Shown one piece after another: positions 7,439 through 15,498 of a stretch of 64,000 nt of DNA (position 1 is its first letter; each line of letters begins with the position of its first letter). The notes beneath the pieces are model-generated. The model did no database searches, was not told the DNA's origin, and worked only from the letters and a program-made list of their open reading frames with translations. The stretch is from the NCBI RefSeq assembly GCF_008974245.1, contig NZ_BBZI01000007.1:279895-343894 (forward strand), written 5' to 3'. The position numbers were made by a program, and so were the translations under genes. This DNA is from Streptomyces abyssomicinicus (GTDB lineage: Bacteria > Actinomycetota > Actinomycetes > Streptomycetales > Streptomycetaceae).

Positions 7439-9172
7439 GTGGCTGAGGAAGCTCTGGAGCCGCGGGTGCGGCTGCCGCAGCTGAGGCTCGACGAACTGCT
7501 GGGCGAGGTGCAGGCCCGGCTGGACGCGGCCAGGGGCACCCGCGACCGCGTGCACAGCCTCCTGGAGGCCGTGCTATCGGTGGGCAGGGAACTCGACCTC
7601 CAGCAGGCGCTGCACGGCATCGTCGAGGCCGCCGCCGTGCTGGTCGACGCGCAGTACGCGGCGCTCGGCGTGATCGGGCCGGACGGCCGCCGTCTCTCCG
7701 CCTTCCTCACCATCGGGGTGAGCGACGAGGAGATCGCCAGGATCGGCCCCTACCCCGAGGGGCACGGCATCCTCGGCGAGCTGATCCGCCATCCGGAGCC
7801 GCTGCGGCTCACCAAGCTCTCCGAGCACCACGCCTCGCACAGCTTCCCGCGCCACCACCCGCCGATGAACAGCTTCCTGGGCGTCCCGATCCGCGTGCGC
7901 GACCAGGTCTTCGGCAACCTGTACCTGACCGAGAAGCGCGGCGGCGCCCAGTTCGACGAGGACGACGAGTCGGTCCTCTCCACGCTCGCCGTCGCGGCCG
8001 GCGTCGCGATCGACAACGCCCGCCTCTACGAGGAGTCGCGGCTGCGCGAGCGGTGGCTGCGCGCCAACGCCGAGATCACCCACAGCCTGATGTCCGGGAC
8101 CGGCCGCGCCGACGTGCTGGGCCTGATGGCCGAGCGCGCCCGCGAGATCACCCGCGCCGCCCGCGCCGTCGTCGCGGTGCCGCTGGACGACGACGCGCAC
8201 GGCTCCTCCCTCCGGGTGGAGCTGGCCACCGGTGAGGGGGCCGACGAACTCGGCGGCCTCGTCCTCGACGCCGGGGAGAGCCTGATGGGGCGCTCCTTCT
8301 CGACGGCCGCGCCCGCCTTCTGGGCGTCCGGGGCCGACGGCGGCGGACTGCCGGACGATGTCTCGCTGCTGCCCGGCCAAGGCCCGGCGGTCGCGGTGCC
8401 GATCGGTGACGGCGGCCAGGGCGTCCGCGGTGTCGTGCTGCTCGCCCGCCAGGCCGGCGGCGCCGCGTTCACCGGTGACGAGACCGAACAGCTCCAGGCG
8501 TTCGCGGCACAGGCGGCGATCGCCATGGAGCTGGCCGAGCGGCGCCGCGACGCGGAGCAGATGGCCGTGCTCCAGGACCGCGACCGGATCGCCCGCGACC
8601 TGCACGACCTCGCCATCCAGCGGCTGTTCGCCACCGGGATGACCCTCCAGAGCGCCGGGCGGTTCATCGAGCACCCGGTGGCGGCCGACCGCGTGCTGCG
8701 CGCGGTCGACGACCTCGACCAGACCATCAAGATCATCCGATCGACCATCTTCGGGCTGCGCGCCCGTGACGGCGAGGGCGCCGACACACTCCGCTCCCGG
8801 GTGGTCCGGGTCGCCGGGGAGGCCGCGCCCGTGCTGGGCTTCGCGCCCGGCGTGCGCATGGAGGGTCTGGTGGACACCGTCGTCCCGGCCCGGACCGCCG
8901 ACGACCTGGTGGCGGTGCTCGCCGAGGGACTCGCCAACATAGCCCGCCACGCCCACGGCGACCGGGCCGACGTGGTGGTGGAGACCGACGGCCGCACCGT
9001 GCGGCTCACGGTGAGCGACAACGGTGTGGGCGTGGCCCCCGGCGGACGGCGCAGCGGGCTGCGGAACATGGCCGAACGGGCCGAACAGCGGGGCGGCTCG
9101 CTGGAACTCACCACCCCGCCCGGCGGCGGCACCACCCTGACCTGGGAGGTCCCGCTGCCGGTCGAGGTCTGA
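7439..9172 (+). CDS. GAF-domain sensor histidine kinase (DevS/DosS-like)
   Basis: 577 residues from the GTG at 7439, which has GGAGGGGG just upstream. Two GAF domains occupy about residues 45-195 and 215-370 (PYPEGHGILGELI, FLGVPIRVRDQVFGNLYLT are DevS-type signatures). A HisKA_3 dimerisation domain carries the phosphorylated histidine at about 389 in RIARDLHDLAIQRL, and a HATPase_c domain ends the protein (LANIARHAHGDRA, DNGVGV, SGLRNMAERA). There are no membrane segments. In mycobacteria such GAF kinases sense redox gases through haem; whether this one binds haem cannot be read from the sequence. No response-regulator gene is adjacent, so it is an orphan kinase here. Confidence 0.9.
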   Translation: MAEEALEPRVRLPQLRLDELLGEVQARLDAARGTRDRVHSLLEAVLSVGRELDLQQALHGIVEAAAVLVDAQYAALGVIGPDGRRLSAFLTIGVSDEEIARIGPYPEGHGILGELIRHPEPLRLTKLSEHHASHSFPRHHPPMNSFLGVPIRVRDQVFGNLYLTEKRGGAQFDEDDESVLSTLAVAAGVAIDNARLYEESRLRERWLRANAEITHSLMSGTGRADVLGLMAERAREITRAARAVVAVPLDDDAHGSSLRVELATGEGADELGGLVLDAGESLMGRSFSTAAPAFWASGADGGGLPDDVSLLPGQGPAVAVPIGDGGQGVRGVVLLARQAGGAAFTGDETEQLQAFAAQAAIAMELAERRRDAEQMAVLQDRDRIARDLHDLAIQRLFATGMTLQSAGRFIEHPVAADRVLRAVDDLDQTIKIIRSTIFGLRARDGEGADTLRSRVVRVAGEAAPVLGFAPGVRMEGLVDTVVPARTADDLVAVLAEGLANIARHAHGDRADVVVETDGRTVRLTVSDNGVGVAPGGRRSGLRNMAERAEQRGGSLELTTPPGGGTTLTWEVPLPVEV

Positions 9173-9224
9173 CCGGCCGCCCCCGCTCCCGCCCCCCTCA
9201 CCCCGTGGAGGTCTCCGCGGACCC

Positions 9225-9986
9225 TCAGAGGGAGTCGAGGAAGGCGAACAGCTCCCTGTTGTAGGCCTGCGGGTTCTCCATGTTCGGAAGGTGCAGCGCC
9301 CCGGGGACGCGGACGCTCTCGCCGCGCGTGGCCGCACCGGTCACCGCGGCGGTGCAGGCGAGGTGACCTGGTTCCTCGTACTCGCCGTCCAGCGCCAGGA
9401 CCGGCAGCGCGGACAGTTCACCCGCGCCCACTCGCGCGGCGGCGTCGGGCACGGGCACCAGCGGGTTGTCCTCGTCCGCGGTGTGCTTGGCGAACGTCCT
9501 GGCCAGCGCCTCGCGCAGCACGCGCACCGTCTCCGGATCCTTCCGGTGCAGCAGGGAGAGCGGCCAGTCGGAGGGGAACTCGGGCACCGGCGGCGGCTCC
9601 AGGGGGTCGTGGCCCGGCGGCGGCTCCGCGACCCCGCCACCGGACAGCACCAGGGCCCGTACCGCTCCGGGGTGCTCGAGCGCCGTCTCGACGGCGGCGA
9701 ACGCGCCCATCGAGACACCGGCGAGGACCGCCGGGCCGGCGTCCAGATGGCGCACCAGCGCGGCCACGTCGTCCGCCTGGCGGAAGGGGCGGCTCGCGTT
9801 GGCCGATTCGCCGTGCCCACGGAGGTCGGGCGCCACCACGTGGAAGCGTTCGGCCAGCGCGGTGAGCTGGTGTCCCCACGTGGTGTGGTCGGTGTAGCCG
9901 GAGTGCAGGAGGACGACCAAGGGGCCGGCGCCGGATCCCGCTTCGGCGTAGGCGAGAGGGCCGTCGTGACTGACGAAGGTCTTCAT
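9225..9986 (-). CDS. Alpha/beta-fold hydrolase
   Basis: 253 residues beginning MKTFVSHDGPLAYAEAG. Typical alpha/beta hydrolase elements are the oxyanion region LVVLLHSGYTDHTTW, the nucleophile elbow GVSMGAFAA (Ser), an acid in LALDGEYEE and a late histidine in GALHLPNME. The substrate is not predictable. The start codon touches a 17-bp palindromic box and there is almost no room for a ribosome site, so the mRNA may be leaderless or nearly so. It is divergent to a MarR regulator and shares the operator pair, making control by that regulator likely. Confidence 0.87.
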   Translation of the reverse strand: MKTFVSHDGPLAYAEAGSGAGPLVVLLHSGYTDHTTWGHQLTALAERFHVVAPDLRGHGESANASRPFRQADDVAALVRHLDAGPAVLAGVSMGAFAAVETALEHPGAVRALVLSGGGVAEPPPGHDPLEPPPVPEFPSDWPLSLLHRKDPETVRVLREALARTFAKHTADEDNPLVPVPDAAARVGAGELSALPVLALDGEYEEPGHLACTAAVTGAATRGESVRVPGALHLPNMENPQAYNRELFAFLDSL

Positions 9987-10033
9987 GACAACCAAGGTGT
10001 CATTGTTTCGCTCTTTTGACAACCGAGGTGTCA
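9986..10033. promoter_or_regulatory. Twin MarR-type operators in the divergent promoter
   Basis: Two near-identical 17-bp boxes, TGACAACCAAGGTGTCA at 9986-10002 and TGACAACCGAGGTGTCA at 10017-10033, are 31 bases apart (about three helical turns). Each is an imperfect palindrome (TGACAACC / AGGTGTCA). One touches the hydrolase start and the other lies just before the MarR ribosome site, as expected for an autoregulatory MarR switch. Confidence 0.7.
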
Positions 10034-10052
10034 CTATGGAGGGGTGAACGAG

Positions 10053-10592
10053 ATGAGCGACGACGCGCGGCGGGCGGCACCCGGCCCCATGGACCCCGAC
10101 GAGGGGGCCCGGCGGCTGATGGAGGTCTTCGACCTGGTCGGCCCGCTGTACCACAAGGTCTTCCGCAAGGTGGAGCAGGAGACACCGGTCGACGGGGTGA
10201 GCGTCGGCGTGCGCGCGGTGCTCGACCTGCTGCACCGCCACGGACCGCTGACCGTGCCCCGGATGAGCCGGGCGCAGGCCCTCAGCCGGCAGTTCGTGCA
10301 GCGGATGGTCAACGACGCGGTCGCGCTCGGCTACGCGGAGAGCCGCCCCAATCCCGCCCACCGCCGCTCCCCGCTGATCGCCCTCACCCCCGCCGGGGCG
10401 GAGGCCGTGGCCGCGGTCACCGCCCACGAACGCACGCTGCTCCGCCAGGTCGGCGGCGACCTCACGCACCAGGAGGTGGACGCCTGCCTGAAGGTCCTCG
10501 GCCGGATGCTCGACCTCTTCGCCGACGTGGACATGGACGGCGCCGCCCCGGCCGCCCCGACGCGCCGGCGCGGCGACGGGGTCACACCCTGA
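10053..10592 (+). CDS. MarR-family transcriptional regulator
   Basis: 179 residues; the ATG at 10053 is chosen because GGAGGGG (10038-10044) is then 8 bases upstream, whereas the GTG at 10044 lies inside that site. A winged helix-turn-helix is visible in the middle (GVRAVLDLLHRHGPLTVPRM, LSRQFVQRMVNDAVALGYAE) followed by the wing (ESRPNPAHRRSPLIALTPAG), flanked by dimerisation helices. MarR proteins usually repress their own gene and a neighbour until a small phenolic or hydrophobic ligand binds. The paired palindromes upstream and the divergent hydrolase fit that arrangement. Confidence 0.87.
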   Translation: MSDDARRAAPGPMDPDEGARRLMEVFDLVGPLYHKVFRKVEQETPVDGVSVGVRAVLDLLHRHGPLTVPRMSRAQALSRQFVQRMVNDAVALGYAESRPNPAHRRSPLIALTPAGAEAVAAVTAHERTLLRQVGGDLTHQEVDACLKVLGRMLDLFADVDMDGAAPAAPTRRRGDGVTP

Positions 10593-10601
10593 GTCGAACG
10601 C

Positions 10602-10726
10602 ATGCCCCCGCATGCTTCGTCGGAGTACCACGCGCGGGCCGGCTCGCTCCGCGACCGGCTGGCCGAGGAGGCGGCGGCCGCGCTGGAGACGCTGATCACG
10701 CCGCGCGGCCGGCGAGCTGTCCCGGT
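10602..10726 (+). pseudogene. Truncated coding fragment ahead of the IS5-type remnant
   Basis: From ATG 10602 about 37 codons have strongly GC-rich third positions and read as a helical segment (SLRDRLAEEAAAALETLITP). The coding character is lost where the transposase remnant begins, so this may be the 5' end of a gene broken by the insertion. No ribosome site is seen and I do not recognise the family. Confidence 0.3.
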
Positions 10727-10842
10727 CCAGCGCCTGCGTCGACGGTTCCGCCGTCCGCACCGAAGGAGGGGGCCGACACCGGTCCGTCGCTCGTCGACCT
10801 GCGGAAGACGGCGGCAAACACCACCTGATCCGATACGGCGGT
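10727..10842 (+). mobile_element. IS5-family transposase remnant (copy A)
   Basis: In two frames this reads as the start of an IS5-type DDE domain: SACVDGSAVRTEGG (first catalytic Asp region), then ADTGPSLVDLRKT after a frameshift, then GKHHLIRYGG. This is the familiar order VDGSxxRAKKGGxxTGPSPVDR-KT-SKHHLI. About 55 bases closely match the second remnant at 11.56 kb. There are no terminal repeats or complete reading frame, so it is dead. The rest of the 10593-10950 gap shows nothing else except the fragment above and the ribosome site of the next gene. Confidence 0.65.
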
Positions 10843-10950
10843 TCATCAGGCGGTTCCAGGTTTCCGCAAGGTCCGTTCACGATCGGTGCCGGATGGTCGT
10901 TCTGCCGCTGCGGAAGCCGCGGCGGTCAGCAACTACGAGGGGAACGCGAC

Positions 10951-11343
10951 ATGAGGAAACTGGCTGCCCTGGCCGTGACCGGCGCCATCGTGGGCGGGAG
11001 CCTGATGGTCACCACGACGCCTGCTGCCGCAGCGACCTGTTACGGCGGCGCGAAGCAGTTTGTCTCCACCGGCAACATCTACATCGCCCCCACCGGGACG
11101 ACCCCTCCCAAAACGACGAGCAATTGCGCCGATATCAACATCAAACCGACTGGGTACGGTCCGATGGGGCGCGTGAAGGTCTGCTTCTACTACAGCGACA
11201 ACACGCTCAACTACTGCCAGGCGAGCTGGACCTCGGGGTACGCGGGCCAGTGGAACGAGGTCGCCACGGACGTGAAGGACGGCGTCAAGTTCCGCTTCTT
11301 GTTCGAGGACGGCGGCTTCAAGAACTTCTACTGGGCGGCGTGA
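10951..11343 (+). CDS. Small secreted protein of unknown function
   Basis: 130 residues starting at an ATG after GAGGGGAAC. A Sec signal peptide (about residues 1-28, ending TPAAAA) precedes a mature domain of about 100 residues with four cysteines (CYGG, NCADI, VCFYY, YCQAS), rich in Tyr, Asn and Lys, suggesting a disulfide-linked extracellular beta-fold. I do not recognise the family. It lies between two IS5-type remnants. The final residues (NFYWAA) are directly followed by transposase-derived sequence, so the C-terminus may have been trimmed by the insertion. Codon use is less GC-biased than in its neighbours (AAA, TTT and AAT codons appear), consistent with transfer. Confidence 0.7.
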   Translation: MRKLAALAVTGAIVGGSLMVTTTPAAAATCYGGAKQFVSTGNIYIAPTGTTPPKTTSNCADINIKPTGYGPMGRVKVCFYYSDNTLNYCQASWTSGYAGQWNEVATDVKDGVKFRFLFEDGGFKNFYWAA

Positions 11344-11344
11344 A

Positions 11345-11690
11345 CCAGGCCGTGCCGGACCGGCTGCGCCTGCAGGGCATCCTCCACGTGCCGCACAACG
11401 ACATCGCTTGGCAACCGCTGACCCTGGAGCTGGGGTCCGGCTCGGGACGGACCTGCCGGCGGCGCCTCGGGCGATGGCAGCAGGCCGGAGTCATCGAGCA
11501 TCTGCGCCGCACCTGCTCGCCAAGCTGCCCGCGGCCGGCGAGCTGGACCCTCCAGGGCGTGCGTCGACGGTTCCCAAGTCCGCGCCCGGAAGGGGGAGCC
11601 GACACCGGTCCGTCGCGCCGCCGACCGGCGCGGCGGACGCGGCACCCCGCTCAAGGTCATCACGATCGCGGCCAACGTCGACGACGTCAC
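11345..11690 (+). pseudogene. IS5-family transposase remnant (copy B), frameshifted
   Basis: The first part, in one frame, reads VPDRLRLQGILHVPHNDIAW and then LELGSGSG and RWQQAGVIEHLRR, which is the N-terminal region of IS5-type transposases (DRL-LQGIL-VLHNDIAW-LP-ELGFGSG). After a frameshift LLAKLPAAGELDP follows, then CVDGSQVRARKG, ADTGPS and GRGTPLKVITIAANVDDVT in further frames. The C-terminal half with the remaining catalytic residues is absent and a short internal part (around KHHLI) is deleted. The rest of the gap up to 11855 has no recognisable coding content. Confidence 0.75.
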
Positions 11691-11855
11691 CTCTTGGTAC
11701 GCCGCCGGCGTTCGGCTGTGGGCGGTCCATGGCGTAGTGGAACTCCGTCTTCCACTCGGGTGCGGAGCTGGGGCGTCCGACCCAGGTCGTCGGCCGGTCG
11801 GGGACCAGTCCACAGAACTGTCGCGGTCGCGGACCGCCGCCGCTAACGTGGCGGC

Positions 11856-12203
11856 ATGGGGATCGCCAGGACGTCGTTCGTCTGCCTGCCTTGCCGGGCC
11901 TCGTGGAAGCAGGGGTTCCCCGAGCGGGGTGAGGCGGGGCGGACGCGTGTGTGCCCGCGCTGTGCGGGGCCGCTGATCCTCGCCGGCTCGGTGTTCGCGG
12001 CGCCCGCGCGGCGGGACCATGAGGGGTGGCGAGTGCTCACCGTGCTGCTGAACGCGGGCGTCCGCTTCCACGTGAACGACTGCAGCGGCTGTGGCGCCGG
12101 GTACCGCCCGCGTACCCTGCGCGAGGTGCGGGAGCGGCTGGCGTACGCCGGGCGGACCGGGACGCCCGTCGCCGACGCGCTGGTGCTGCCCGAGCTGCCG
12201 TGA
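11856..12203 (+). CDS. Zinc-ribbon-like protein of unknown function
   Basis: 115 residues with three CxxC knuckles: C10-x2-C13 (FVCLPCRAS), C33-x2-C36 (RVCPRCAG) and a later one (DCSGCGAGY). Two knuckles make one zinc ribbon and the third would need other ligands. The C-terminal third is a basic amphipathic helix (TLREVRERLAYAG). There is no signal peptide. The family looks conserved in streptomycetes but I cannot assign a function. No clear ribosome site precedes the ATG. It converges with the GNAT gene four bases downstream. Confidence 0.7.
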   Translation: MGIARTSFVCLPCRASWKQGFPERGEAGRTRVCPRCAGPLILAGSVFAAPARRDHEGWRVLTVLLNAGVRFHVNDCSGCGAGYRPRTLREVRERLAYAGRTGTPVADALVLPELP

Positions 12204-12207
12204 CCCC

Positions 12208-12726
12208 TCAGCCGTCCCCCCGGCCGCCCGTGAGCGGGCGGGACCAGGCGACCTCGCGTGCCAGCTGCCCGGTCGAGGCGAAGAGCCGGACCTGGTGCGT
12301 GTCGGCCAGGGCGGTGGCCATCGCGTCCCGGTCGGCGGCGACGAAGCCGAGCTTCTGCCAGAAGGGGCCGGAGCGGCGGCTGAACAGCCAGGCGTGCTCG
12401 GCGCCCTCCTCGGCGGCGCGGGCGAGGGCGAAGCGGGCCAGGGCGGAGCCGTACCCGGCGCGCCGTGCCGCCGGGCTCACCGCCACGCTGCGGATCAGCG
12501 CGTGCCGCCGGTCCACGCTCAGCTCGTACCCGGTGCTTCCGGTGATCGTCCCGTCCGGGCCGCGGTCGGCCCAGAGCCGCACGGAGGGCGCGTCCAGACC
12601 GCTGAGCGTGAGGTCGGCCTCGTCGAGGAAAGCGGTCAGGGCGGCGACGTGCTCGCCGGTGACGCGGGTGAGTGACGCCGAGGGGGCGACGCCGAGGTGG
12701 GCGAGGGCGTGGCTGGCCGTGGACAT
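12208..12726 (-). CDS. GNAT-family N-acetyltransferase
   Basis: 172 residues with a GNAT core: the beta4 strand (HALIRSVAVSP), the acetyl-CoA loop ARRAGYGSALARFALARA, and a GPFWQKLGFVAADRDAMA tail. The last motif resembles ArsN-type and related small-molecule acetyltransferases, in which a bulky aromatic residue precedes KLGF. The substrate is unknown. It probably shares no operon with the serpin gene, whose stop lies 36 bases from its start on the same strand in the upstream direction; co-transcription is possible but unproved. Confidence 0.83.
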   Translation of the reverse strand: MSTASHALAHLGVAPSASLTRVTGEHVAALTAFLDEADLTLSGLDAPSVRLWADRGPDGTITGSTGYELSVDRRHALIRSVAVSPAARRAGYGSALARFALARAAEEGAEHAWLFSRRSGPFWQKLGFVAADRDAMATALADTHQVRLFASTGQLAREVAWSRPLTGGRGDG

Positions 12727-12762
12727 GCCGACGATCCTGCCACGCGGCGCTCCGGCCTCCGT

Positions 12763-14019
12763 TCAGGCGCCTGGGCCGCCCCGGTCGCCCCGGTCGTCCG
12801 CCTCGGCGTCGGGATCGTCCGCGGGGAACTCCTGGTGGCTGGGTTCGGCGACCCAGCCGGCCGCCAGGACCAGCCCGCTCCGCCGGTGGACGGCGAGGAA
12901 GCCGAACGGCCGGTCGAAGCGGGCGTCGATCTCGGTGACCCGGTAACGCGGCCGGTCCGGGGCGCAGCCACCGACCATCCCGACGGCGGTGACCGCCGCT
13001 GCCCGGAAGCCGTGTCCGGTGAAGGTGGCGGTCGCGGTCTGGGCCGCCGCCCCCAGCGCCAGCGGCTGTTCGCCGACGCCGGGGAGGTGGCCCCGGCCGG
13101 TGTCCAGGAGAGTGGTGAGGCCGAACAGCTCCCGGTGGCGCGTCAGGTCGTGGTGGGCCTCCACGGTGAAAGGCACGGTCAGGACGTGCAGCGTGGGAGG
13201 TGCGGGCGCGACGCTCAGTTCCCGGCTCACCTCGAGGCCCGGGCCCGGCTCACCGAGCGGGAGCCGCCCGCCGCGGACGACCGGGCGGCGGCGCTCCAGC
13301 ACGTCCAGCCCGGTCCGGAGGACCTGGGCCGGACGCATCGACTCCTCGCCCAGGAGCAGCCGCACGTCCAGACCCTGACGGCCCATGACGGTCAGTCCGG
13401 TGACGGCGCCGTGCGGGGTGTCCGCCAGGTCGAGCCGGTCGAGCACGGTGCTCGAGCGGTGCAGCGCCGTGAGGAACTCTCCCCGCCGCCAAGGACCGGA
13501 GTCCGGCAGCGCCTCGCAGGGCTGGAACGGCCGGTACCACTCGGTGGTCATCGCGAGCGCGGTGGCCATGACCATCTCGGTCCCCTCGCGGACGGGAACC
13601 GGCATGCGGTCGACCAGGCCGCGGGTGCGTTCCCCGGCCCAGGCGTCCAGGGCCGCGGAGTCGGCCACGGGATCGTCGGTGAGCACTCCGTGCGTACCGG
13701 GCGGGAGACGGCTCGACCACTCGGGCCTGATCCCGAGCGTGCGGCGGGTCCACAGGCCGAGTGCGAAGCCCAGCGCCTGCTCGGCGTCCAGCGCGGCCAT
13801 CAGCTCCCGTGCCGCGCGCGCCCCTTCACCGGCCGCCAGGCCGACGGCGCCGGCCAGTTCGGCCCGGGCCGCGCCGCCCGCCCCGTCCGCCAGGAACGCC
13901 AGCAGTGGCCAGACGCCCGCCGCGGAGAACACCGTGCCCCTGCCCTCGGCAGGCGCCTCGTCGGCCCACCGCGCCGTCAGCCCGTTGAGCGCCCGTACCG
14001 TCCGGCCGTCGATCCTCAT
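12763..14019 (-). CDS. Serpin-family protein
   Basis: 418 residues from the ATG at 14019. Serpin signatures are AEGRGTVFSAAGVWPLLAFL near the N-terminus (family NTVFSPLSI), MVMATALAMTTEWYRPF (family VLVNAIYFKG-W), a hinge-like run GHGFRAAAVTAVGMV before the reactive loop, and the C-terminal strand region FDRPFGFLAVHRRSGLVLAAGWV (shown here only in part by position, about residues 365-390). No signal peptide is evident, so the target protease would be intracellular or reached after lysis. The first 17 residues match no helix A consensus strongly. Bacterial serpins are sporadic and often lack inhibitory activity. Confidence 0.8.
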   Translation of the reverse strand: MRIDGRTVRALNGLTARWADEAPAEGRGTVFSAAGVWPLLAFLADGAGGAARAELAGAVGLAAGEGARAARELMAALDAEQALGFALGLWTRRTLGIRPEWSSRLPPGTHGVLTDDPVADSAALDAWAGERTRGLVDRMPVPVREGTEMVMATALAMTTEWYRPFQPCEALPDSGPWRRGEFLTALHRSSTVLDRLDLADTPHGAVTGLTVMGRQGLDVRLLLGEESMRPAQVLRTGLDVLERRRPVVRGGRLPLGEPGPGLEVSRELSVAPAPPTLHVLTVPFTVEAHHDLTRHRELFGLTTLLDTGRGHLPGVGEQPLALGAAAQTATATFTGHGFRAAAVTAVGMVGGCAPDRPRYRVTEIDARFDRPFGFLAVHRRSGLVLAAGWVAEPSHQEFPADDPDAEADDRGDRGGPGA

Positions 14020-14148
14020 CCGCCCCGCCCCGCCCCGCCCGCCCCGATCGAGTGGTCGAGGCTCTGTCGCGGCACGGTACCGGGAAACCGCCGGGCGGGG
14101 CGGAACGGTTCTCCCGGAGGCCCACGGCACCCCCCGGCAGGCCCCGGG

Positions 14149-15498
14149 TCAGTCCTCCCGCAGGTCCTTGACCCGCTTCAGCTTGCCGACCGACCGCTCG
14201 AGCGTCTCCGGGTCGACGACCCGCACCTCGACCGTCACGCCGACACCGTCCTTGACCCCCTGGGCCACGGCCCGGGCCGCCTCCTCGCGCCGCCGGTCGC
14301 CGGAGTCCCGCTGGGCGGCCTCCACCAGGACCGTCATGTGGTCCATCCGGCCACGCCGGGTCAGCTGCACCTGGAAGTGCGGGGCGAGGCCGGGGACACG
14401 CAGCACGACCTCCTCGATCTGCGTCGGGAAGACGTTCACCCCGCGCAGGATGATCATGTCGTCGCAGCGCCCGGTGATCTTCTCGATGCGGCGGAACGCC
14501 GGCCGGGCGGTGCCCGGCAGGAGCCGGGTGAGGTCGCGGGTGCGGTAGCGGACCACCGGCAGCGCCTCCTTGGTGAGGGTGGTGAACACCAGCTCGCCCT
14601 CGGCGCCGTCCGGCAGCACCTCGCCGGTGACCGGGTCGACGACCTCGGGGAGGAAGTGGTCCTCCCAGACGTGCAGCCCGTCCTTGGTCTCCACGCACTC
14701 CTGGGCCACGCCCGGCCCCATCACCTCGGACAGGCCGTATATGTCGACGGCGTGCAGGCCCACGCGCTCCTCGATCTCACGCCGCATCTCCTCCGTCCAC
14801 GGCTCGGCCCCGAAGATGCCGACGCGCAGCGACGTGGTGCGCGGATCGATCCCCTGGCGTTCGAACTCGTCGAGCAGGGTCAGCATGTAGGAGGGCGTCA
14901 CCATGATGATCTCGGGACGGAAGTCCTGGATGATCCGCACTTGGCGGGCCGTCATCCCGCCGGAGGCCGGGATGACCGTGCAGCCGGCCCGCTCGGCGCC
15001 GTAGTGGGCCCCGAGACCGCCGGTGAACAGGCCGTACCCGTAGCTGACGTGCACCTTGTGGCCGGGGCGCCCGCCGGCGGCGCGGATGGAGCGGGCCACC
15101 AGGTCGGCCCAGGCCGACAGGTCGTTCTCCGTGTACCCGACCACGGTGGGGCGGCCGGTGGTGCCGCTGGAGGCGTGCACCCGGCGGACCTCGGACATCG
15201 GCACGGCGAACATGCCGAACGGGTAGGTGTCCCGCAGGTCGCTCTTGGTGGTGAACGGGAAGCGGGACAGGTCCTCGAGGGAACGGCAGTCCTCCGGGCG
15301 GACCCCGGCCTCGTCGAACTTCCGCCGGTACGGCTCGACGTTGTCGTAGGCGTGCCGCAACGAGGAGCGCAGCCGTTCCAGCTGGAGGTCCCGCAACTCC
15401 TCCCGGGTCAGGCGCTCGGCCGCGTCCAGCAGTTCCCCGGGGAGCGGCTCCCCGAGGCGGGCGGGGCGGGTCCGCACGGCGGACGGGTCAGCGGTCAT
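14149..15498 (-). CDS. paaK: Phenylacetate-CoA ligase
   Basis: 449 residues from the ATG at 15498 (GAGGAG five bases upstream). It is an adenylate-forming enzyme that makes phenylacetyl-CoA: VHASSGTTGRPTVVGYT is the P-loop-like motif, IFGAEPWTEEMR and DIYGLSEVMGPGV are PaaK signatures, and the C-terminal domain carries GRCDDMIILRGVNVFP. It overlaps the paaI stop by 11 bases, so the two are translated together. No paaABCDE oxygenase genes are in the window, so this pair supplies or salvages aryl-CoA for genes elsewhere. Confidence 0.93.
   Translation of the reverse strand: MTADPSAVRTRPARLGEPLPGELLDAAERLTREELRDLQLERLRSSLRHAYDNVEPYRRKFDEAGVRPEDCRSLEDLSRFPFTTKSDLRDTYPFGMFAVPMSEVRRVHASSGTTGRPTVVGYTENDLSAWADLVARSIRAAGGRPGHKVHVSYGYGLFTGGLGAHYGAERAGCTVIPASGGMTARQVRIIQDFRPEIIMVTPSYMLTLLDEFERQGIDPRTTSLRVGIFGAEPWTEEMRREIEERVGLHAVDIYGLSEVMGPGVAQECVETKDGLHVWEDHFLPEVVDPVTGEVLPDGAEGELVFTTLTKEALPVVRYRTRDLTRLLPGTARPAFRRIEKITGRCDDMIILRGVNVFPTQIEEVVLRVPGLAPHFQVQLTRRGRMDHMTVLVEAAQRDSGDRRREEAARAVAQGVKDGVGVTVEVRVVDPETLERSVGKLKRVKDLRED

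Noticed and set aside
10602..11846. A single 414-codon gene across the small secreted protein region
   Set aside because: The frame runs through two transposase fragments and overlaps the clear signal-peptide gene at 10951; the codons are not uniformly selected.
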